The notes beneath the pieces were generated by a model. That model ran no database searches. It was given only the letters and a program-made list of their open reading frames with translations, and was not told where the DNA came from. A stretch of 64,000 bases of DNA from Bacillus sp. FJAT-42376 (GTDB lineage Bacteria; Bacillota; Bacilli; Bacillales; Bacillaceae), in assembly GCF_003816055.1 (NCBI RefSeq), contig NZ_CP033906.1:992001-1056000 (forward strand), read 5' to 3'. The stretch's first letter is position 1. The number at the start of each line of letters is the position of its first letter. Made by a program: the position numbers and the translations under genes. Below, piece by piece: positions 1 through 8,464 of this stretch.

Positions 1-41
1 CAGCCTGGCCTCATTTTTTCAAAAAATCTATATTAATACTA

Positions 42-67
42 AACCCCCCGGGATGACCAGGGGGTTA
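42..67. terminator. Hairpin after the GNAT gene
   Basis: An A/C-rich arm (positions 42-49) pairs with a GGGGGTT arm (60-66). It lies just past the stop of the minus-strand acetyltransferase. The T-run on that strand is weak, so this is a likely but not textbook terminator. Confidence 0.5.
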
Positions 68-71
68 TTAC

Positions 72-614
72 TTATGAAACAGCCATCCTTACATAATGAT
101 TATACTTTCCGCCCTCCAGAACAACCTTCCGAAGAAATCGAAAACCGCTTTTCTCAATCACCCGGTTCGAGGCAGGGTTGGTTTCAAGCGCAATCGCATT
201 CAGGATATCCGCCTTTTTTTCTTCAAACAAATAGCGGCTCAGTCCTTTTACTGCAAGTGTCGTATAGCCGCGTCCGGTGAATTCTGCGGACACCGCGTAC
301 ATCACTTCCCGGTTGGGAGCAGGCAGTTCATCTTTGATCCCTGTACAGCACCAGCCGATAAAGCGTCCGCTTTCTTTATCGATGATTCCGAGCTTCAAAT
401 GCTCGTCTGCCGCTTCTTCGGCCAGTAAAAATTCCTTGTTCGCCGGGATTTCATAATTCGTCACCCAATCCAGCCGCTGTTCCATCGTGGATTTCCAGTC
501 GGGTAGGAAGGAGGCGACTTCCGGTTCGCTTGAGATCCGATAGATGTCACCCGCATCTTCTATGTTGAACTCGCAGAGAAGGATTTCCCCCAAGTCTAGA
601 GTAAAGGTTGTCAT
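72..614 (-). CDS. GNAT family N-acetyltransferase (RimJ/RimL type)
   Basis: A 180-residue protein with the layout of the RimJ/RimL-like branch of the GNAT superfamily, which moves an acetyl group from acetyl-CoA to an amine. The central strand, around residues 100-118 (EVMYAVSAEFTGRGYTT), resembles the acetyl-CoA pyrophosphate-binding region with its R-G-x-G/A-like turn. The segment ETNPASNRVIEKSGF (residues about 142-157) is the usual C-terminal motif where N-x-x-S-x-x-x-x-x-K-x-G-F helps bind acetyl-CoA. The length is normal and no signal peptide is visible. It is a lone gene on the minus strand, followed by a hairpin. The substrate (protein N-terminus, small amine or drug) cannot be told from sequence. 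Confidence 0.85.
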   Translation of the reverse strand: MTTFTLDLGEILLCEFNIEDAGDIYRISSEPEVASFLPDWKSTMEQRLDWVTNYEIPANKEFLLAEEAADEHLKLGIIDKESGRFIGWCCTGIKDELPAPNREVMYAVSAEFTGRGYTTLAVKGLSRYLFEEKKADILNAIALETNPASNRVIEKSGFRFLRKVVLEGGKYNHYVRMAVS

Positions 615-705
615 TTTGTCCTCTCCTTCGTCATTCTTACATCAAAAACATACCGGTTATCCGGATGTGGATGGTTTGGGCCTCATAATAAGACCTCTTT
701 TTTAC

Positions 706-1047
706 TCATTTCTTCTTCTTTTTATATCTCTTCTCAAAGTTTTTATAGCTGCCATTTTCTATTTCTGCAAGAATGACGTTTTCGTCTTCATTGAAAGAGA
801 AAAGGGATGTGCCTGCTTTAAGATAATTCGACTCGAAATTTCCATTCGGCTTTGAATTTGCCGCGGAGACTTGATCTTTCACTTTTCCAAGCTCTTTTCC
901 AGGGGTATAGTTTTCCGGATTGTCATTTCCCGCCGCATCGTACCATTCGCCGTTGATCTGTACGGTAGCCACTTGAGATTCTTCAAGTTGAAAAGAACAG
1001 CCGGATAATAGAAAAATTCCTAACAAGAGGGGGAGTATCCTTTTCAT
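706..1047 (-). CDS. Small secreted lipoprotein, unknown function
   Basis: The 113-residue product starts with a lysine/arginine pair and a short hydrophobic stretch ending in LLSGC, a clear type II signal peptide with lipobox, so the mature protein should be anchored by Cys-17 on the outer face of the membrane. The rest is hydrophilic and ends in a very basic KKKKK tail. I recognise no domain. It stands alone, with an AGGAAGG-type ribosome binding site upstream of the start. It may be a genus-specific lipoprotein; no function is proposed. Confidence 0.7.
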   Translation of the reverse strand: MKRILPLLLGIFLLSGCSFQLEESQVATVQINGEWYDAAGNDNPENYTPGKELGKVKDQVSAANSKPNGNFESNYLKAGTSLFSFNEDENVILAEIENGSYKNFEKRYKKKKK

Positions 1048-1264
1048 AAGGGCTTCCTTCCTTTTCCATTTATATTAACTTAAATATGGGGTGGAATGGA
1101 GGTTTTTTACATAAAAGCTATTTTCAATAACTTTGCTGAAAAACAGACACCGCTGTTGAAAGCTGTCTGCTCTCAACGGATGTGACCTATGATAAACTCA
1201 GGTTATCAGTATTTTCCAAATGAGTATTACACGTATAACTTAAAAGCATAAGGGGGAATGGTTT

Positions 1265-2140
1265 TTGGGGAAAGGCACCATTTATAAAAGGGAAGGGAAA
1301 AGACTCATTACTCAACATTATGATCATTATCTAAAGTCGTTTGATTTTGATGTCGAGCAGATCTATGTTGATACAAGTTATGGCAAAACACATATTCTTG
1401 TAGCAGGACCACCAGAAGGAAAACCTATTTTTATATTTCAGGGTGGTAATTGTATAAATCCAATGACTTTATCTTGGTTTTTACCACTCGTAGATCAATA
1501 CAGAGTTTATGCACCAGATACTATTGGTCATCCAGGATACAGTGGAGAAGATAGAATTTCGGCGAAGGACAATAGTTTTGCGCAGTGGATAAAGGAGCTA
1601 ATGGATTACTTTAATATTAATAGCAGTGCATTTGTTGGTCCGTCCTACGGTGCCGGTATTATTTTGAGATTAGCCACATTTATGCCAGACAAAATTGACT
1701 GTTCTATATTGGTATCACCAGCAGGAATAAGGTTAGGTTCTAAAATTAGAATGATTAAAGATATCTTACTTCCTTTAGTCTTATTTAATGGTACTTCATC
1801 ACAAAAATATCTCGATAAAATAACGGATGCGATGTCAGATAATAGTATGAAAGAAATGGATAAAAAAATTATTGGAGATGTGTTTAAATATATTAAACTT
1901 GAACAAGAAATGCCCAAATTAACCACGAAGGAAGAATTATCACATTATAGCGCGCCCACCTTAATCATAGCAGGGAGAAAAGATATCTTTTTTCCTGAAA
2001 GCAGATTAAACAAAGCGGCTAGAGAAATCATTCCAAATTTAATTGCATTTAAGACTTATGAGATGGGACATTTTCCATCTGACGAGCACCTGATAAAGAT
2101 CAACAATGATATTGTAGAGTTTTTAAAGGAGCATTACTAA
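1265..2140 (+). CDS. Alpha/beta hydrolase
   Basis: A 291-residue alpha/beta-fold hydrolase. Visible marks are the nucleophile elbow G-P-S-Y-G around Ser-127, an acid strand LIIAGRKDIFFP, and a late EMGHFP segment that supplies the catalytic histidine, so the Ser-Asp-His triad looks complete. It starts at TTG (1265), chosen because AGGGGGAA lies at 1251-1258 and the ATG at 1258 is in another frame and too close. Base use is much more AT-rich than the flanking genes, which suggests recent transfer. It stands alone between the lipoprotein and a GC-rich repeat. The substrate is unknown; esterase, peptidase or lactonase activity are all possible. Confidence 0.8.
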   Translation: MGKGTIYKREGKRLITQHYDHYLKSFDFDVEQIYVDTSYGKTHILVAGPPEGKPIFIFQGGNCINPMTLSWFLPLVDQYRVYAPDTIGHPGYSGEDRISAKDNSFAQWIKELMDYFNINSSAFVGPSYGAGIILRLATFMPDKIDCSILVSPAGIRLGSKIRMIKDILLPLVLFNGTSSQKYLDKITDAMSDNSMKEMDKKIIGDVFKYIKLEQEMPKLTTKEELSHYSAPTLIIAGRKDIFFPESRLNKAAREIIPNLIAFKTYEMGHFPSDEHLIKINNDIVEFLKEHY

Positions 2141-2230
2141 CCCTGTATCTTTTTTTTTACTTATGAAGATTTAATGCAACAAGGGAACTTCAACAATATG
2201 AGGTTCTCTTTAATGTTTAGCTCTGTTAAA

Positions 2231-2400
2231 CTTGGCTGTTGATTTCCGTTACAGGCGCTCGCTTTCCGCGGGGCGGGCGGTGAGCCTCCTCGCCGCTTTG
2301 CGCCTGCGGGGTCACACCTGTCCCGCTGCTCCCGCAGGAGTCTCGCGCCTTCCACTACAATCAACTGGTGTTAAAATCAACAAAATCTTTAACATAGCCT
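2231..2400. repeat. GC-rich dispersed repeat, copy 1 (about 170 bp)
   Basis: Runs from CTTGGCTGTTGATTTCCG to TTAACATAGCCT and contains the GC-rich core CTTTCCGCGGGGCGGGCGG plus an inner palindrome built on CTGCGGGG and CCCGCAGG. A second copy with the same ends and core lies at 17009-17180. It is non-coding: the open frame across it resembles no protein. It fills most of the gap between the hydrolase and the XRE regulator. Confidence 0.85.
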
Positions 2401-2441
2401 AATGTTTAAAAATCAAAACGATTCATTAACATAGCTTACAT

Positions 2442-2475
2442 AAAAAAGCAGCCGCTCCATACGGAACGGCTGCTT
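2442..2475 (-). terminator. Rho-independent terminator of the XRE-cupin gene
   Basis: A GC-rich stem (AAGCAGCCGCTCC / GGAACGGCTGCTT) sits just past the minus-strand stop. It is followed on that strand by a run of Ts (2442-2447). Confidence 0.85.
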
Positions 2476-2480
2476 GATGC

Positions 2481-3035
2481 TTATTCAGGATAATAAATGA
2501 CCATACTCAACCGAACCTTGCTGTCGCCGGAATTATGATAGCTGTGCGGACCGTCTGCTTTGAAGCGGATGGAGTCGCCGGCTTTGATAGTGTGATCGTG
2601 CTGTTTGATCCGGACTGTCAGTTCGCCTTCAAAGACCGTGATGAATTCTTCGGTGCCTGGATTATGGGATTCGGAATCGAGATAGCCTTCCGGGTCAATT
2701 TCCACCCCGTACATCTCAAAGCGCCGCTCATCTTCAAAAGGGAAGTAAGGAAAAACCCGGTACCTTCCTTTGTCGATGGACAGCATATTGACGCTCTCTT
2801 TTTTGACGACTTCTGTGTCCGGCTGCTGGGCATGGATCAGGGAGGAAAAGGAGACCTTTAACCCGTTTGCAATTTTCCAGACCGTGGTGATCGTGGGACT
2901 GGACCCGCCCCGTTCAATCTGGCCAATCATCGTTTTGCTGACCCCAGTAAGCTCGGCAACCTTCTCCAGGCTGAGTTTCTTTTCTTCGCGAATCGTTTTT
3001 AAATTTTTTGCGAGAATGAGATTTAATTCCTCCAC
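2481..3035 (-). CDS. XRE family transcriptional regulator with cupin domain
   Basis: A 184-residue two-domain regulator. Residues about 8-63 form a lambda-repressor-like helix-turn-helix (KTIREEKKLSLEKVAELTGV, then SKTMIGQIERGGSSPT). Residues about 110-182 form a single cupin barrel with the G-x-E-F and final H-S-Y-H-N motifs, which in this family bind a small effector or metal. HTH-cupin proteins usually control a neighbouring transporter or amine/amino-acid gene. Here the gene is divergent from a LysE exporter at 3143, so it probably controls that gene and itself. The intergenic DNA holds a spaced direct repeat that could be the operator. Confidence 0.88.
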   Translation of the reverse strand: MEELNLILAKNLKTIREEKKLSLEKVAELTGVSKTMIGQIERGGSSPTITTVWKIANGLKVSFSSLIHAQQPDTEVVKKESVNMLSIDKGRYRVFPYFPFEDERRFEMYGVEIDPEGYLDSESHNPGTEEFITVFEGELTVRIKQHDHTIKAGDSIRFKADGPHSYHNSGDSKVRLSMVIYYPE

Positions 3036-3058
3036 AAAAACACTCCTATTTTTTTATA

Positions 3059-3089
3059 TACAATATAACGACCATAATGTACAATATAA
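3059..3089. promoter_or_regulatory. Candidate operator: direct repeat TACAATATAA spaced 21 bp
   Basis: TACAATATAA occurs at 3059-3068 and again at 3080-3089, exactly 21 bp (two helical turns) apart, in the space between the divergent XRE-cupin and LysE genes. The spacing suits binding of one protein face. Assignment to the XRE protein is inference. Confidence 0.45.
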
Positions 3090-3142
3090 AATAAATCATT
3101 ATATAGACCGTTTTAGTCATTTTAACACACATCTAGAGGGGG

Positions 3143-3733
3143 ATGAAGATTTTGTCAGTCGTTTCTTTTTTGGTTTTTGCGTTTGTTACATCCTTTACCC
3201 CGGGTCCCAATAATATTATGGCCATGGCATTTGCCAATCAATATGGATTTAAACGGACTCTGAAGTTCTGTCTCGGAGTCGGAGTCGGCTGCTTCTTAAT
3301 CTTAATCGGCTGCAGTTCCTTCAACATGCTGCTCGGTACATACCTGCCAAAAGTAGAATTCTTCATGACGATTCTTGGAGCATCCTATATGCTGTATCTC
3401 GCTTTTAAAATCCTGAAAAGCAAACCGGACGGCAATAAAGACTCAGGAGATAAAAACATCTCGTTTTCAGCGGGCATGATGCTCCAGTTCATCAACCCGA
3501 AGCTGATCCTTTACGGAATTACCGCGATTTCCACATTCGTGCTTCCGTATTACTCATCTCCATCAAGCTTCTTCATGTTCTCCCTGTTCCTTGCATTCCT
3601 CGGATTTGCAGCCACAATCTGCTGGGCATTTTTCGGGGCACTGTTTCAAAAGGTTCTGCATCAGTACCGGACCCAGTTTAATGTACTGATGGCATTGCTG
3701 CTTGTTTATAGTGCGGGGAGTATATTGTTTTAG
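3143..3733 (+). CDS. LysE family amino-acid/metabolite exporter
   Basis: A 196-residue inner-membrane exporter of the LysE/RhtB superfamily. The family signature is near the N-terminus (FTPGPNNIMAMAFA, residues about 16-31), followed by G-x-x-x-G-x-x-x-G helices and the middle FINPKLILYG segment that lines the pore. Six transmembrane segments fit the sequence and the length is typical. The ATG has AGAGGGGG just upstream (3132-3139). It is divergent from an XRE-cupin regulator, the usual arrangement for an exporter induced by its own substrate. The substrate (amino acid, homoserine-like compound or other metabolite) is not predictable. Confidence 0.9.
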   Translation: MKILSVVSFLVFAFVTSFTPGPNNIMAMAFANQYGFKRTLKFCLGVGVGCFLILIGCSSFNMLLGTYLPKVEFFMTILGASYMLYLAFKILKSKPDGNKDSGDKNISFSAGMMLQFINPKLILYGITAISTFVLPYYSSPSSFFMFSLFLAFLGFAATICWAFFGALFQKVLHQYRTQFNVLMALLLVYSAGSILF

Positions 3734-3763
3734 GAAAAAGGCCCTGGGTGGGTCTTTTTTTTT
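3734..3763 (+). terminator. Terminator after the LysE gene
   Basis: The stem AAAGGCCC / GGGTCTTT is directly followed by a run of Ts, just past the stop codon. Confidence 0.75.
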
Positions 3764-3878
3764 ACTTCTAGATGGCAGGATGGCAATCAGACATAGTGAG
3801 ATCTAGCTGCAAATAGTATACTTACGTAGTCATCTATTGGTTGTAAAGATAAAAATTAAACACTCGAAGGGGAATAAG

Positions 3879-4232
3879 ATGCTGAAAAAAATAAAAGTAC
3901 GAGATTTAGTGATGCTTTTTTTAGGGATTTTTATTTGCGCTGCAGGAGTATGGAGTTTTAAGGAAAAGCCCCCAGAACTGGATAGTACTCAAAATCGGCT
4001 TTTATCCGATGTAATTGTAAGTGGATCATCAAGCTATACGGGAATGTGGGAACGGGATTTTACGTTATCCATTCAAGAGAAAGAAAATGGACCCGAGAAA
4101 AAGTATAATGTAAGCGAGGAAATTCACGATAAAGTAATGAATCGTCTCATGAAACATGAGTACATCATTCATTGCATTGTAAACAATGACAGGATGATTG
4201 CCGTAACCTTTCCGGAAGAGGCTGATAAGTAA
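3879..4232 (+). CDS. Small membrane-anchored protein, unknown
   Basis: A 117-residue protein with one N-terminal transmembrane helix (LVMLFLGIFICAAGVWSF, residues about 10-27) and a soluble tail that should face outward. The ATG at 3879 is chosen because GAAGGGGAA precedes it at the right distance; a longer frame from 3837 has no ribosome binding site. It is followed after 24 bp by another small membrane protein gene with its own strong binding site, so the two are probably co-transcribed. I recognise no domain. Confidence 0.65.
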   Translation: MLKKIKVRDLVMLFLGIFICAAGVWSFKEKPPELDSTQNRLLSDVIVSGSSSYTGMWERDFTLSIQEKENGPEKKYNVSEEIHDKVMNRLMKHEYIIHCIVNNDRMIAVTFPEEADK

Positions 4233-4256
4233 AGGAATTTGAGGGGGGAATAGGAT

Positions 4257-4586
4257 ATGAATACATTCATTTTCCTTTTTCAGATACTGCTGGGTTTAAC
4301 AGGGGTTGGGTTATTCTTCTGGAAACATTCTGCCCCCTATTATTTACTGCACTTTTTCGTTACATTCCTTTTGCTTTCTTTCACAGCCCTCATTCTCTGG
4401 AACATTGATTCCGAAGTCAGCTATGTACTGACAGCTTTGGCATGTACTTATTTTGTTGCTTTAATACCTGGCATAAGCGAGGACCAATGGCCGTACTTTA
4501 CTTTTCTCTTACTGCCTATAATCCTTGTCCTGCTGGCTGGAATTGGATTAATAGAAAAGATGATCAGAGTCATCGTGTTCAAATAA
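4257..4586 (+). CDS. Small integral membrane protein, unknown
   Basis: A 109-residue protein made almost wholly of hydrophobic helices (about four), beginning MNTFIFLFQILLGLTGVG. GAGGGGGGAATAGG precedes the ATG. It probably forms an operon with the gene at 3879. No catalytic motif or family signature is visible. It could be a small subunit, an immunity-type protein or a genus-specific membrane protein. Confidence 0.65.
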   Translation: MNTFIFLFQILLGLTGVGLFFWKHSAPYYLLHFFVTFLLLSFTALILWNIDSEVSYVLTALACTYFVALIPGISEDQWPYFTFLLLPIILVLLAGIGLIEKMIRVIVFK

Positions 4587-4695
4587 AGAGAAGCAAATGT
4601 GCCGAGAATTCGGTTTGCACTGTCCCCCGCTCTATCATCAGTTGGACCAATCTTTTCATTTTGTACCATTCATTATCTTGACATACCCTCCACCC

Positions 4696-4941
4696 TTATA
4701 AGAGGTAAAGAAGATCGTATAGCCAATATGAGCAAATACCTAAACCTATAGCAGCAATGCCGGTTACGACGGCTCGCGGCTTATCATCGCTGTGTCTGTA
4801 CATCTGAATGCTTTGGATTAAAGTGTAAACGGAGAATACAGCTGATAACAAAACCGTATAAATACTGGCACCGTGTATGATTGCGAGAATAGACAGCGGG
4901 GCTACCAAGGCAAGAGCTGCATAGTCTATCTTTTTTTTCAT
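4696..4941 (-). CDS. Small integral membrane protein, unknown
   Basis: 81 residues with three predicted membrane helices: KKIDYAALALVAPLSILAII, then TVLLSAVFSVYTLIQ, then AVVTGIAAIGLGICSYWL. The minus-strand start is preceded by GGAGTGGAAGG. It stands alone, convergent with the gene at 4257. It looks like the small YvaD/YoaI-sized membrane proteins of bacilli but I cannot name the family. Confidence 0.6.
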   Translation of the reverse strand: MKKKIDYAALALVAPLSILAIIHGASIYTVLLSAVFSVYTLIQSIQMYRHSDDKPRAVVTGIAAIGLGICSYWLYDLLYLL

Positions 4942-5060
4942 CCTTCCACTCCTTTACCATTTTGTGTTCCATTCCCAAATTTATCTGATTCATAACTCTA
5001 AGGAGGCTGGAGAGTGTTGGTGAGAAAAATGAATTCCAGCATACGGATCTGGATCGTGTG

Positions 5061-5311
5061 CACTGACCCTCACTCTGATAAAGCACTAAACCTCCGTCCC
5101 TGCATCATCCAATGCCTTACTGGACAAAAGAAAGCGATGGTCTTCCTCTGGCCCCAGTTGCGGTGAAGGGATGAGGGTCAGTGCAATGCACTGACCCCCA
5201 CTCTGATAAAGCGCTAAACCTCCGTCCCCTCACCATCCAATCCTATACAGGGTAAGAAAAAACGGCAGTCTTCCTCTGGCCCCCTTTGCGGTGAAGGAAC
5301 GGGGGTCAGTG
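5061..5311. repeat. Dimeric dispersed repeat, locus 1 (2 x 123 bp)
   Basis: Two units of exactly 123 bp (5061-5183 and 5189-5311) separated by 5 bp. Each is bounded by the inverted ends CACTGACCC and GGGTCAGTG. Both share CTCTGATAAAGC, ACCTCCGTCCC, CCTCTGGCCCC and TGCGGTGAAGG blocks and differ mostly in the middle. The same family, in opposite orientation, is found at 56963-57213 and 62691-62943. Non-coding. Confidence 0.9.
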
Positions 5312-5341
5312 TAAACCAGCTACCCAATGTTTTTGAATCCA

Positions 5342-5374
5342 CAAAAAAGACCCCTTCTCAAAGAAAAGGGGTCT
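5342..5374 (-). terminator. Terminator of the small CxC protein gene
   Basis: AGACCCCTT / AAGGGGTCT stem with a T-run on the minus strand, just past the stop of the gene that ends at 5387. Confidence 0.85.
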
Positions 5375-5386
5375 AACTCTATACAT

Positions 5387-5656
5387 TTAAAGAAAGTATT
5401 CATTCAGATCCTGCTGCATCAAATCTATTTTTGACTTAACAGCAGGCTTGGGAATCCTATAGTGCTTTTCATATTTACACATGGTACATGAGCAGTTTAA
5501 TTTGGCCTTGGATAATTTGCCGGGGTGTTTCACATAAGGGTGAACCGGTTCCTCCCTGTCAGCTTCCCCCCAAACGTGTTTCATAATCATAAGCTTCCGG
5601 TTAACAGATCGCTTTCTTTGGTGCCGGTAATACGAACGTGATCGATTTTTCATCAT
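5387..5656 (-). CDS. Small basic protein with C-x-C-x-x-C motif
   Basis: An 89-residue, strongly basic protein (KNRSRSYYRHQRKRSVNRK at the start) with one cysteine cluster, NCSCTMCKYEKH (residues about 54-65). Three close cysteines and a following histidine suggest a small metal site or an RNA-contact protein, but this is inference. Similar short KxNCSCxxC proteins are, to my knowledge, common unnamed proteins in bacilli. Its ribosome binding site and start codon lie inside a long imperfect palindrome (see the next entry), which suggests control at the level of translation. Confidence 0.65.
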   Translation of the reverse strand: MMKNRSRSYYRHQRKRSVNRKLMIMKHVWGEADREEPVHPYVKHPGKLSKAKLNCSCTMCKYEKHYRIPKPAVKSKIDLMQQDLNEYFL

Positions 5657-5746
5657 TGAAAACCTCCCTAGAGTAGCGTACCTCCTGCAGGGATCCTCAT
5701 AGGGAATGTTATAACCCCTGCAGGCAGGTACTAGAGGTTTTCAATG
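5654..5746 (-). promoter_or_regulatory. Leader hairpin masking the ribosome binding site and start
   Basis: The arm 5654-5692 and the arm 5714-5746 are imperfect reverse complements: CATTGAAAACCTC, TAG, TACCT and CCTGCAGGG blocks all pair. On the minus-strand mRNA, the fold buries both GGGAGGTTTTC and the start codon of the 89-residue protein. This could be a translational switch, or the product of a chance inverted duplication. Confidence 0.5.
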
Positions 5747-5938
5747 GTTTATTTGCTTTCTTCATTAGGTGTCCTCCATGTTGTTCCTTTTTATCCAACT
5801 TTATCATATACGATATGGTGCTGGAATGGTTGGTTTTTGCTTTACACTGATTAAAGCACCTCCGCCACACTTTCAGCTCCCACCCCAAACTATGCTATAA
5901 TACAATCACCATTTCAGGCACGAAAAGAGGGATTCCGT

Positions 5939-6823
5939 ATGTGGCAGGAACAGGTTCAGGTAACGCCTCCTTATGATTTTGACAGGGTTTTGGAAAGACT
6001 GGCAATTGATCCGCTGAATACGCTTGATCTGGATGAGCGGTATGTGAAGGTTCCGCTCCGGCTGAACGGATTTGAGCCGCATGTAATAACGGTTCAGGCG
6101 ACCGGGAGCAAGCAGGCTCCGTCCTTTATGGTGTCGGGCAAAACCGATGCGGTGAAAAGTGAGGCGCTGAAGGAAGTGCGCCGGATTTTTCAGTGGGACC
6201 GGGAGCTGTCGGCGATCGGCGAGCATTTCAAGTCATCTGCCATTGCGCAGATTTTCGAGGAGCATGAGGGGACACCGCTTGTCCTGGATTTCAGTCTGTA
6301 CGGAAGCCTCATTAAATGCATCATCCATCAGCAGCTCAATATGGCGTTCGCGATGACGCTGACGATGCGGTTTGTGAAAACGTATGGGGAAGAGGTGGAT
6401 GGCGTTTGGTTCCATCCCCATCCGGAGAAATCAGCAGCCATTCCCGTGACAGAACTCCGGGAGCTGCAGTTCAGCGGCCGGAAAGCGGAGTATATTACGG
6501 GCATTTCCTCAATGATTGCAAGCGGGGAGCTCGATTTGAACAAGCTTCATGACCAGACAGATGAAGAGATTATGAATGAACTCATTAAGATAAAAGGCAT
6601 CGGACCGTGGACGGTACAGAATATCCTTCTGTTCGGACTCGGACGGCCGAATTTGTTCCCGATTGCAGACATCGGCATTCAAAATGCCCTGAAGCAGCAT
6701 TTCAACCTGGACGCAAAGCCGACTAAGGAAGACATGCTGGCCTACAGCAAAGAGTGGGAGCCATACTTGAGCTACGCCTCCCTATATTTATGGCGGAGCA
6801 TTGAAAAAAGAACGGAGCGTTAA
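5939..6823 (+). CDS. DNA-3-methyladenine glycosylase, AlkA/YfjP type
   Basis: A 294-residue base-excision repair enzyme that removes alkylated bases such as 3-methyladenine. The helix-hairpin-helix lies at residues about 214-230 ([20 protein letters not shown]). The catalytic aspartate of the HhH-GPD family is Asp-244 in FPIADIGIQ. The N-terminal half has the beta-rich AlkA-type region. Like the Bacillus subtilis yfjP gene, it sits directly before a 23S rRNA uracil methyltransferase gene, whose start it nearly touches (1 bp gap), so the two are probably one operon. Confidence 0.9.
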   Translation: MWQEQVQVTPPYDFDRVLERLAIDPLNTLDLDERYVKVPLRLNGFEPHVITVQATGSKQAPSFMVSGKTDAVKSEALKEVRRIFQWDRELSAIGEHFKSSAIAQIFEEHEGTPLVLDFSLYGSLIKCIIHQQLNMAFAMTLTMRFVKTYGEEVDGVWFHPHPEKSAAIPVTELRELQFSGRKAEYITGISSMIASGELDLNKLHDQTDEEIMNELIKIKGIGPWTVQNILLFGLGRPNLFPIADIGIQNALKQHFNLDAKPTKEDMLAYSKEWEPYLSYASLYLWRSIEKRTER

Positions 6824-6824
6824 C

Positions 6825-8246
6825 ATGAGCAGCCAGCAAAAAAATAAGCAAAACAAAAAACCAAAACCGGCCCAGCAGCCATCCAACATTCACATGGAAA
6901 TGGGACAAACCTTCCCATTAACGATAAAAAGACTCGGCATCAACGGAGAGGGAGTCGGCTATTTCAAAAAGCAGGTCGTCTTCGTCGCAGGCGCCTTGCC
7001 GGGGGAAGAAGTCGTAGCAAGAGTCACGAAAATCCAGCCGAAGTTCGCGGAAGCGGAAATCAAAAAGATCCGGAAGGCTTCACCGCACCGGGTAAAAGCG
7101 CCATGCCCGTATTTCGGCAAATGCGGAGGCTGCCAGCTTCAGCATCTTGACTACCAGCAGCAGCTGAAGGAAAAGCGCGACATCCTCATTCAGGCACTGG
7201 AGCGCCATACGAAGTTCGATGTAGCGAAACTGGATATCCGTACAACGATCGGCATGGACAACCCTTGGGAGTACCGGAACAAAAGCCAGTTCCAGGTCGG
7301 CCAGCAAAACGGGAAGCTTGTGGCCGGGCTATACGGCCTGAACTCCCACCAGCTTGTCGCCATCGACCACTGCATGGTTCAGACACCGGCAACCGATAAA
7401 GTGACGCAAGGAGTGAAACAGATTCTTCAGGATTTCAAGGCCGAGCCGTATGACGAACGGAAGCGCACCGGTGTCGTCCGGAACATCGTCACAAGGGCTG
7501 GAATCGAAACCGGAGAGGTACAGGTCGTTTTAGTCACGGAGAAAAACAACCTGCCAAGAAAAGACCTGATTGCCGATGAAATCATGAAGCGCCACCCGGA
7601 AGTGAAGTCTGTCGTTCAAAACGTCAACCCGGGCAAAACATCGATGATTTTCGGTGACAAGTCGACGAAGCTGAAAGGAAAAGGAACGATTGACGAAACA
7701 ATGGGAGGCCTGTCCTTTGAACTCTCGCCAAGAGCCTTCTTCCAGCTCAATCCCGAGCAGACGAAAAAGCTATATAACGAAGTGAAAACTGCAGCCGCCC
7801 TGACCGGCAAAGAAAAAATCGCCGACGCCTACTGCGGAGTCGGAACGATTGGCCTGTGGCTCGCTGACGGAGCAAAAGAAATTCGCGGCATGGACGTCAT
7901 CGAAGCATCCATCGAAGACGCCAACCAAAACGCTAAAAACCACGGCATCAACGCCACCTACGTAACCGGAACCGCCGAACACTGGCTCCCCAAATGGACC
8001 AAAGAAGGCTGGAAACCAGACGTCGTCGTCGTCGATCCTCCAAGAACCGGCTGTGACCGTGCCCTGTTGGATACGATCAAAAAAGTAAAACCGAAGAAAT
8101 TTATCTATGTGAGCTGTAATCCATCCACTCTTGCAAAGGATCTGGAGTATTTGGCGAAGGAGTATAAAGTTGAGTATATGCAGCCGGTGGATATGTTTCC
8201 GCAGACAGCGCATGTGGAGTGTGTGGTGCAACTGATTTTAAAATAA
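6825..8246 (+). CDS. 23S rRNA (uracil-5-)-methyltransferase, RlmCD/RumA type
   Basis: A 473-residue SAM-dependent enzyme that makes 5-methyluridine in 23S rRNA. In order: a basic lysine-rich tail, a TRAM RNA-binding domain (about 25-85), an iron-sulphur cysteine cluster (C94, C100, C103 in [14 protein letters not shown]), and a C-terminal Rossmann fold with [12 protein letters not shown]. The catalytic motifs DPPRTGCD and [14 protein letters not shown] are present, the last region supplying the nucleophilic cysteine. The ATG at 6825 is preferred to a TTG at 6801 because GGAG sits at 6814-6817. In B. subtilis this corresponds to yfjO. Its last codons reappear, decayed, at 12586. Confidence 0.93.
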   Translation: MSSQQKNKQNKKPKPAQQPSNIHMEMGQTFPLTIKRLGINGEGVGYFKKQVVFVAGALPGEEVVARVTKIQPKFAEAEIKKIRKASPHRVKAPCPYFGKCGGCQLQHLDYQQQLKEKRDILIQALERHTKFDVAKLDIRTTIGMDNPWEYRNKSQFQVGQQNGKLVAGLYGLNSHQLVAIDHCMVQTPATDKVTQGVKQILQDFKAEPYDERKRTGVVRNIVTRAGIETGEVQVVLVTEKNNLPRKDLIADEIMKRHPEVKSVVQNVNPGKTSMIFGDKSTKLKGKGTIDETMGGLSFELSPRAFFQLNPEQTKKLYNEVKTAAALTGKEKIADAYCGVGTIGLWLADGAKEIRGMDVIEASIEDANQNAKNHGINATYVTGTAEHWLPKWTKEGWKPDVVVVDPPRTGCDRALLDTIKKVKPKKFIYVSCNPSTLAKDLEYLAKEYKVEYMQPVDMFPQTAHVECVVQLILK

Positions 8247-8315
8247 AACCCACTCTCCAAAATAAATTTCTAAGTAAGCCTTAAAGAGTAAAATATAAAA
8301 AAGAATAAACAGATT

Positions 8316-8356
8316 AAAAAGTCACAATAAGAAATCCTTATTGTGGCTTTTTTGTT
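8316..8356 (+). terminator. Terminator after the methyltransferase gene
   Basis: GTCACAATAAG / CTTATTGTGGC stem followed by a run of Ts. It closes the glycosylase-methyltransferase operon before the McrBC island. Confidence 0.85.
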
Positions 8357-8464
8357 TTATTCAACACAGGATTTTTCAGCTTCAACAAAAACATTGAGTA
8401 TGCTTCAATGTAAGGATAAAATTAAAAGGATATAAATGGATAAAATGGATAAAATGGAGGGCGT

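Noticed and set aside
2161..2364. 67-codon minus-strand ORF over the GC-rich repeat
   Set aside because: It is the translation of a repeat that also occurs at 17009. No start signal and no family.
7770..8231. 153-codon minus-strand ORF opposite the methyltransferase
   Set aside because: Shadow of the RlmCD gene; composition follows the antisense codons.
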